From positions 1 to 20,090 of the forward strand of contig JBEIHC010000048.1 of the NCBI GenBank assembly GCA_040381555.1: a stretch of DNA of 20,090 bases, written 5' to 3'. Position numbers and translations under genes: made by a program. The notes under the pieces are model-generated. The model searched no databases, was not told the DNA's origin, and saw only the letters and a program-made list of their open reading frames with translations. Positions 15,667-20,090 of the stretch are shown one piece after another. This DNA is from CANHCC01 sp040381555. Lineage in GTDB: Bacteria; Bacteroidota; Bacteroidia; J057; RFSG01. Positions within the stretch are counted from its first letter, which is position 1; every line of letters starts with the position of its first letter.

Positions 15667-16863
15667 ATGCTGAAAGGCCGCCGGATTCTTATAGGCGTTT
15701 GTGGGAGCATTGCTGCCTATAAATCAGCTTATCTGGTCAGGCTTTTAGTAAAAGCTGGTGCCGAAGTGCGTGTGGTTATGACCCCCGCAGCTGCCCGATT
15801 CATCGGCCCTTTGTCCTTTAGAACACTCACCAATTTTCCCGTTTTCTCCAACTTGTGGGAGGACCAGGAAGGAATGGAATTGAAATCTCCGCATATTCAT
15901 TTAGCTGAATGGGCGGAGATTTTTTTAATAGCCCCCTGCACTGCGGATACCCTCTCCAGAATGGCGCTCGGTAGGTCTGAAAATGCCCTCGATGCTGTAT
16001 TTCTCTCTGCCCGTTGCCCTGTGCTTCTCGCCCCGGCTATGGACCTCGAAATGTATAAAAACAAAGCCGTTCAGGAAAATATTCAAACGCTCAGAAATCG
16101 AGGAATTAGCGTCTTGGATACCGATCCAGGGGAATTGGCTTCCGGACTCATTGGCGAAGGCAGAATGAAGGAACCTGAGGAACTACTTACTATCCTTCAG
16201 GATAAACTCGGCGTTTCACCCTTCTGGTCCGGAAAAAAAATAATGATTACCGCAGGCCCTACCCGAGAAAAAATTGACCCGGTCAGATTCCTCAGTAACT
16301 TCTCCTCCGGAAAAATGGGATTTGCCTTGGCAGAACAAGCACGAAATGCGGGTGCTGAAGTAATCCTGATTTCCGGACCCGTGAATATTTCCCCTCCTGA
16401 TGGTATTACCTTCCTTCGGGTCGAATCTGCTGAAGAGATGTATCAGGCCTGTCTAGAATGGTATGATTCTATGCAATTCGTTTTTATGGCCGCCGCTGTA
16501 GCGGATTATACTCCGGAAATTGTCGCTGACGAGAAAATTAAAAAGCAGGAAGATGCGTTCTCTATCCAGATGAAGAAAACGAAAGACATTTTACTGGAAT
16601 TGGGGAAAAGGAAAAAATCTACTCAGAAACTTATTGGATTTGCTCTAGAAACTCAGCAGGAAGAAGAGTATGCGCTCGCCAAAATGAAAGCCAAAAATCT
16701 GGATATGATTGTGCTGAATTCTCTCCGAACTCCCGGTGCAGGATTTGGCGTGGACACCAATCAGGTAAATCTCTATAGACCCAGTCAGGAAGTCGTGCTA
16801 GTACCCTTACTTCCCAAATCAGAAGTTGCCCGTGCCATCCTCTCCACTGCCGAAACCCTTTGA
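15667..16863 (+). CDS. coaBC: Bifunctional CoaBC: phosphopantothenoylcysteine decarboxylase / synthetase
   Basis: A 398-aa fusion that makes phosphopantothenoylcysteine (CoaB half) and decarboxylates it to phosphopantetheine (CoaC half) in coenzyme A synthesis. The flavin-binding CoaC domain has GVCGSIAAYKSAYLVRLL and the catalytic histidine in SPHIHLAEWAE (near residue 76). The CoaB domain begins at about residue 190 with ITAGPTREKIDPVRFLSNFSS. Two conserved CoaC positions differ from E. coli Dfp: PAMD instead of PAMN, and ELASGLIGEGRM where E. coli has ACGDIGPGRM, so serine stands at the Cys158 position. These may be clade-typical. The GTG at 15664 is an alternative start one codon earlier. 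Confidence 0.92.
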   Translation: MLKGRRILIGVCGSIAAYKSAYLVRLLVKAGAEVRVVMTPAAARFIGPLSFRTLTNFPVFSNLWEDQEGMELKSPHIHLAEWAEIFLIAPCTADTLSRMALGRSENALDAVFLSARCPVLLAPAMDLEMYKNKAVQENIQTLRNRGISVLDTDPGELASGLIGEGRMKEPEELLTILQDKLGVSPFWSGKKIMITAGPTREKIDPVRFLSNFSSGKMGFALAEQARNAGAEVILISGPVNISPPDGITFLRVESAEEMYQACLEWYDSMQFVFMAAAVADYTPEIVADEKIKKQEDAFSIQMKKTKDILLELGKRKKSTQKLIGFALETQQEEEYALAKMKAKNLDMIVLNSLRTPGAGFGVDTNQVNLYRPSQEVVLVPLLPKSEVARAILSTAETL

Positions 16864-16867
16864 GCTC

Positions 16868-17764
16868 ATGAAATCCATTCTCCTCCTGTTTGCTATCCTT
16901 TCCCTTCATTCGTTGGTCTTGGCTCAGGAACTCAACATAAGGGTGGCTGTACAAGCCGCTCCCGGATTCCCAGGAGACCAGTCAGCCCTCAAACAACTAG
17001 AGCAAGACCTAACTCGGTATATCAATGACCGAAAATGGACCAATGATGATTTCCTACCAGAAGAAAAAATCAATGGTACCCTCACTTTCATTGTCGAAAA
17101 AAGACCAACCCCAGATCAGTTTGAAGGCTCCGTTCAGGTGCAATGCTTTCGCCCAGTTTTTAATTCTACCTATGAAACTATTGTCCTGAACTTCACTGAC
17201 CGAGATGGCAATTTTAAATACATTACCCAACAGGCATTGGATTATTCTGAAAACAGCTACATCTCCAACCTAACCTCTTTAGTAAACTTTTATATGTTTA
17301 TGGTATTGGGCTTTGACTACGATAGTTTTGGTCAAGCGGGGGGCGATCCTATGTTTCAGAAAGCCCAAAATATTCTAAACATCGCCGCAGCTGAAAGAGA
17401 AAAAGGATGGAATTATGCCGATGGTAACCGCACCCGATATTGGCTCCTCGAAAACATGCAGAATAATACCCTGAAAGAAATTCGAACCGTAATCTTTGAG
17501 TACCATCGAAAAGGACTCGATAAAATGGCCGAAGATTTGGATGCAGGACGCAAAGGCATTCTCACTTCGCTGGAAACCTTACAGAAATTTCATCGCAACA
17601 ATCCTCAAGCTTATATTCTGCGCGTCTTTTGCGATACAAAAAAAACAGAATTGGTAGATATTTTTAAAAAAGCCCCGGACGATCAAAAACGGCAAATGCT
17701 CAATATTATGACCGTGGTAGATCCTTCGAATCTGAATTTCTATAATCGGGTAAATGAAAAATAA
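16868..17764 (+). CDS. DUF4835 family secreted protein
   Basis: A 298-aa exported protein with a Sec signal peptide (MKSILLLFAILSLHSLVLAQ, cleavage near residue 19-20). The mature part shows the DUF4835 pattern: ELNIRVAV at the N-terminus, LNFTDRDGNFKYI, MFMVLGFDYDSFGQAGG and a C-terminal helical region ending DPSNLNFYNRV. It is probably periplasmic; function unknown. Start at ATG 16868 restores a proper signal peptide; an upstream in-frame ATG at 16826 overlaps coaBC and would put charged/proline residues ahead of it. It lies four bases after the coaBC stop and overlaps the next gene by one base. Confidence 0.85.
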   Translation: MKSILLLFAILSLHSLVLAQELNIRVAVQAAPGFPGDQSALKQLEQDLTRYINDRKWTNDDFLPEEKINGTLTFIVEKRPTPDQFEGSVQVQCFRPVFNSTYETIVLNFTDRDGNFKYITQQALDYSENSYISNLTSLVNFYMFMVLGFDYDSFGQAGGDPMFQKAQNILNIAAAEREKGWNYADGNRTRYWLLENMQNNTLKEIRTVIFEYHRKGLDKMAEDLDAGRKGILTSLETLQKFHRNNPQAYILRVFCDTKKTELVDIFKKAPDDQKRQMLNIMTVVDPSNLNFYNRVNEK

Positions 17765-18015
17765 TGGGAAAGCGGACCATTCGACTTCGCCAACAAGATC
17801 TTCCGGAGAAAATATCGGAAATCCCTGCCAATATTGACCTGCACATAGTGTTGAATAATGGAAAAACAGTAATGGGAAAATTAGAATCCCACTCCCCTTC
17901 TGGATTTTCTCTCAGCAGCGGACAACCCGCCTGGTATAATAAAAAATCTCATCTCCATACCCTTCTTTGGACTGAAATTCTGGAGATAGAATACGACCTT
18001 CCTACTTTGTATTAA
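17764..18015 (+). CDS. Small protein of unknown function, Sm/SH3-like barrel suspected
   Basis: An 83-aa cytoplasmic protein with no signal or membrane segment. The central part, HIVLNNGKTVMGKLESHSPSG then FSLSSG and a final WTEILEIEYD, follows the strand order of Sm-like or SH3-like small barrels (Val-x-Leu-x-Asn-Gly-Lys, later an EI-x-EI strand). This is a pattern resemblance only. The ATG shares one base with the DUF4835 stop (TAATG) and recN starts one base after its stop, so it is firmly inside the operon and likely real. Confidence 0.65.
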   Translation: MGKRTIRLRQQDLPEKISEIPANIDLHIVLNNGKTVMGKLESHSPSGFSLSSGQPAWYNKKSHLHTLLWTEILEIEYDLPTLY

Positions 18016-18016
18016 C

Positions 18017-19723
18017 ATGCTTTCCCGACTACAAATAGATAATTATGCCTTAATCCGCCGATTGGATACTGAATTCGGCTCAGGATTAAATATCATCACA
18101 GGAGAAACAGGGGCCGGTAAGTCCATCCTCATTGGCGCCATTGGCCTCTTGCTCGGAGATAGAGCAGATACAAGCGTCTTATTGGAAAAAGAAAAACTCT
18201 GCAAAGTGGAAGGCTGGTTTGAACCTATCCCAAATGAATTGCGTGCGTTTCTGGAATCTCTGGAAATTTGGCTCGAACCCGGAGAAGCCCTGCGATTAAA
18301 ACGCGAAATTTCCCCAGCCGGAAAATCTAGAGCCCTCATCAATGAAACAGTGGTTACCCTGGCAGTCCTGAAAGAAGTAGGAAACACCCTTGCGGAAATC
18401 CACGGACAGCAAGATACCCGCCTCCTGAATGAACCCCAGGCACAACTTCAATTATTTGACCTTTTCGCCAGCACTCAGGAAGAAAGAACACAATATGAAA
18501 TCGCCTTTCAAGAGTGGACAAATCTCCGAGATCAACTCCAAAGCTTAAAACAAGAACAGGCAGAATGGCTCAGAAGCCAAGAATATATTCGCTTTCAATT
18601 TGAGGAATTGTATGAGACTCAACTTAAACCCGATGAAGACGAAAAATTAGACCAGGATCTCAAGAAACTAGAATCCTCCGAGCAAATACGAGAAACACTT
18701 TCAACAGCATTTACCGACCTGTATGACCGGGATTTATCTGTCTATAATCAGCTGGCCGGCATTCAAAAACAACTGGCAAAATTTGAATCCTTAGACACCA
18801 AAATCGGAGAAGAAAATATCCGCATTCATCAGGCATTGGAATTAATCCGGGAGGTAGCCTTATCCCTTCAAGATTTAGAAAGTGAATCGGAGGCCAATCC
18901 TGAAAAGCTCAGCCAAATGCAGGAAAGACAGAACCTATACCAAAAACTTAAACTTAAATATCAGGTTCGCACGGCATCAGAATTAATCCAGCTCCGCGAT
19001 GAACTGGAAACTAAAGTCCTGGCCGGCGATTCAGCCACAGAGGCCATTCTAAAAACTGAACAAAAACTCGCAAAACAGCAGGAATCTCTGATTCAAAAGG
19101 GAATTCTATTAGACAAAAAACGCAGTAAGCAGGTAAAGCCATTCCAACAAAAAATAAGCACCCTTTTAGCTGCTGTAGGCATGGAAGGCGCACAGTGCAT
19201 TCCCGATTTATCCTTGAATATTCGCAAGGAGGGACAATTCGTAGTTGAGGGCAACTCAATCGAGCCTCTACGCAGCGGATTGAATGCCTTTCGCCTCCTG
19301 GTGCAAACCAATCCAGGTACACCGGCAGGACCATTAAACAGCATCGCCTCTGGAGGAGAACTCAGCCGTATTATGCTGGCTATTAAAACATCCATTGCCA
19401 CGCAAACAGGAACGCCGGTATTGATTTTTGATGAAATTGATACGGGCATTAGCGGAGAGACCGCCCTCAAAGTAGGTCGGGTAATGAAAGAACTCGCACA
19501 AGACACCCAGGTATTCAGCATCACCCATTTACCTCAGATAGCCGCCAAAGGAGATCAGCATTATTTGCTCTTCAAAGGAAGCAATAAGGGATATACAGCC
19601 TCCGACATTCGCAAATTACCCTTAGAGGAAAGAATCCAGGCTATCGCCGAAATGATTGGCGGTGCCCAACCCGGTAAAGCAGCTTTGGATCATGCCAGGG
19701 AACTGATTGGGAAGGGAGAGTGA
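18017..19723 (+). CDS. recN: DNA repair protein RecN
   Basis: A 568-aa SMC-like ATPase acting in double-strand break repair. Walker A GETGAGKS is at residues 29-36. A long coiled-coil region (about 155-380) separates it from the ABC signature SGGELSRIMLAIK, Walker B VLIFDEIDTGISGE and the switch histidine in SITHLPQIAA. Length is within the family range. It is the last gene of the bamD cluster and is followed by a T run and a palindromic repeat array, with no classical hairpin terminator in between. Confidence 0.96.
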   Translation: MLSRLQIDNYALIRRLDTEFGSGLNIITGETGAGKSILIGAIGLLLGDRADTSVLLEKEKLCKVEGWFEPIPNELRAFLESLEIWLEPGEALRLKREISPAGKSRALINETVVTLAVLKEVGNTLAEIHGQQDTRLLNEPQAQLQLFDLFASTQEERTQYEIAFQEWTNLRDQLQSLKQEQAEWLRSQEYIRFQFEELYETQLKPDEDEKLDQDLKKLESSEQIRETLSTAFTDLYDRDLSVYNQLAGIQKQLAKFESLDTKIGEENIRIHQALELIREVALSLQDLESESEANPEKLSQMQERQNLYQKLKLKYQVRTASELIQLRDELETKVLAGDSATEAILKTEQKLAKQQESLIQKGILLDKKRSKQVKPFQQKISTLLAAVGMEGAQCIPDLSLNIRKEGQFVVEGNSIEPLRSGLNAFRLLVQTNPGTPAGPLNSIASGGELSRIMLAIKTSIATQTGTPVLIFDEIDTGISGETALKVGRVMKELAQDTQVFSITHLPQIAAKGDQHYLLFKGSNKGYTASDIRKLPLEERIQAIAEMIGGAQPGKAALDHARELIGKGE

Positions 19724-19760
19724 GAGGCTAGAGTCGCAAGTTTTTTTTAGGAAAAAATAG

Positions 19761-19971
19761 GTTTACACTAAACCGGGGTTTACACTAAACCGGGGTTTAC
19801 ACTAAACGGAAGTTTACACTAAACCGAAGTTTACACTAAACCGAAGTTTACCCTAAACCGGGGTTTACACTAAACCGAGGTTTACACTAAACCGAAGTTT
19901 ACCCTAAACCGAAGTTTACCCTAAACGGAAGTTTACCCTAAACGGAGGTTTACACTAAACCGGGGTTTACC
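19761..19971. repeat. Tandem array of twelve 17-bp palindromic units
   Basis: Twelve complete units and one truncated unit follow each other without gaps, period exactly 17 bases. Each has the 13-bp core GTTTAC[A/C]CTAAAC: 5-bp arms GTTTA and TAAAC are identical in all twelve, with a 3-nt centre CAC (units 1-5, 7, 8, 12) or CCC (units 6, 9-11). The 4-bp linkers all fit [C/G]G[A/G][A/G]. When the linker supplies G before and C after, the arms extend to 6 bp. The 17-base period and TAA in one frame make it non-coding. It begins 37 bases after recN, after a run of eight T at 19741-19748. Repeated protein binding sites, an mRNA 3' structure or a termination zone are possible; none is shown. Confidence 0.95.
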
Positions 19972-20011
19972 TCCTAATTTCCCATCCTTCCCTCCTGCTC
20001 TATCGCCTTCT

Positions 20012-20090
20012 CTAATCCCGCAACATTCTTACCGACGGAGGTTGCATAAAATGCTTGGCCTCACACACCTCCTTCAATTTCCTTAGATAA
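20012..20090 (-). CDS. Possible C-terminus of a convergent gene, cut by window edge
   Basis: On the minus strand the frame from 20089 to a TAG at 20012-20014 reads 25 residues (ending KHFMQPPSVRMLRD) without a stop. It contains a plausible mix of charged and hydrophobic residues. No family is recognised. A different minus-strand frame, after a TGA, reads SVGKNVAGLEKAIEQEGR to a stop near 19979 and is also protein-like, so either the frame is uncertain or there is a frameshift. Confidence 0.3.
   Translation of the reverse strand, partial: YLRKLKEVCEAKHFMQPPSVRMLRD

Noticed and set aside
19093..19524. 143-codon minus-strand open frame inside recN
   Set aside because: Lies entirely within the conserved RecN C-terminal ATPase coding sequence; a shadow frame.
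19761..19971. CRISPR array or telomere-like repeat
   Set aside because: No unique spacers, the period is 17 bp and units are directly contiguous; the CCCTAAA resemblance to plant telomeres appears only in the CCC-centre units and is coincidental.

Overview
The window looks like chromosomal DNA from a Bacteroidota (Bacteroidetes) bacterium. The support is a type IX secretion (T9SS) C-terminal sorting domain, the bamD / RNA-polymerase-omega / coaBC / DUF4835 / recN gene order, the ligA / DUF6913-like / dapA order, TAnnTTTG-type -7 promoter boxes and mostly absent Shine-Dalgarno sequences. Genus cannot be told from the sequence. No rRNA, tRNA, CRISPR array, phage or insertion sequence was seen.

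Left end (1-3716, minus strand): a pyrimidine-degradation operon transcribed right to left. Dihydropyrimidinase (hydA) is followed by a beta-ureidopropionase-type nitrilase and preT. The first codons of what is probably preA run off the left edge. PreT/PreA would reduce uracil or thymine, HydA would open the ring and the nitrilase would release the beta-amino acid, CO2 and ammonia.

Centre left (4018-8186, plus strand): a single-gene T9SS cargo of unknown function ending in a textbook terminator, a membrane-anchored M48 metalloprotease, and a GT4-type glycosyltransferase with a TTG start. Then comes a tightly overlapping operon (8255-11714) of ligA, a DUF6913-like gene and dapA.

Centre (11715-12681): an AT-rich islet with a 53-aa lysine-rich ORF followed by a TacT-like GNAT acetyltransferase, arranged like a toxin-antitoxin pair. 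A strong bidirectional terminator separates it from a minus-strand unit holding a histone H1 (Hc1)-like protein and, upstream of that, an alpha-oxoamine synthase (serine palmitoyltransferase/KBL-like).

Right half (14495-19723, plus strand): divergent from the oxoamine synthase is the housekeeping cluster bamD, RNA polymerase omega, coaBC, DUF4835 protein, an 83-aa small protein and recN. Spacing is tight or overlapping, suggesting one transcript.

Right edge (19724-20090): a tandem array of twelve 17-bp units, each built on the core GTTTAC[A/C]CTAAAC (5-bp palindromic arms, 3-nt loop). It sits between recN and the possible C-terminus of a convergent gene. This array and the GNAT pair are the two least ordinary items here; the rest is typical core genome.
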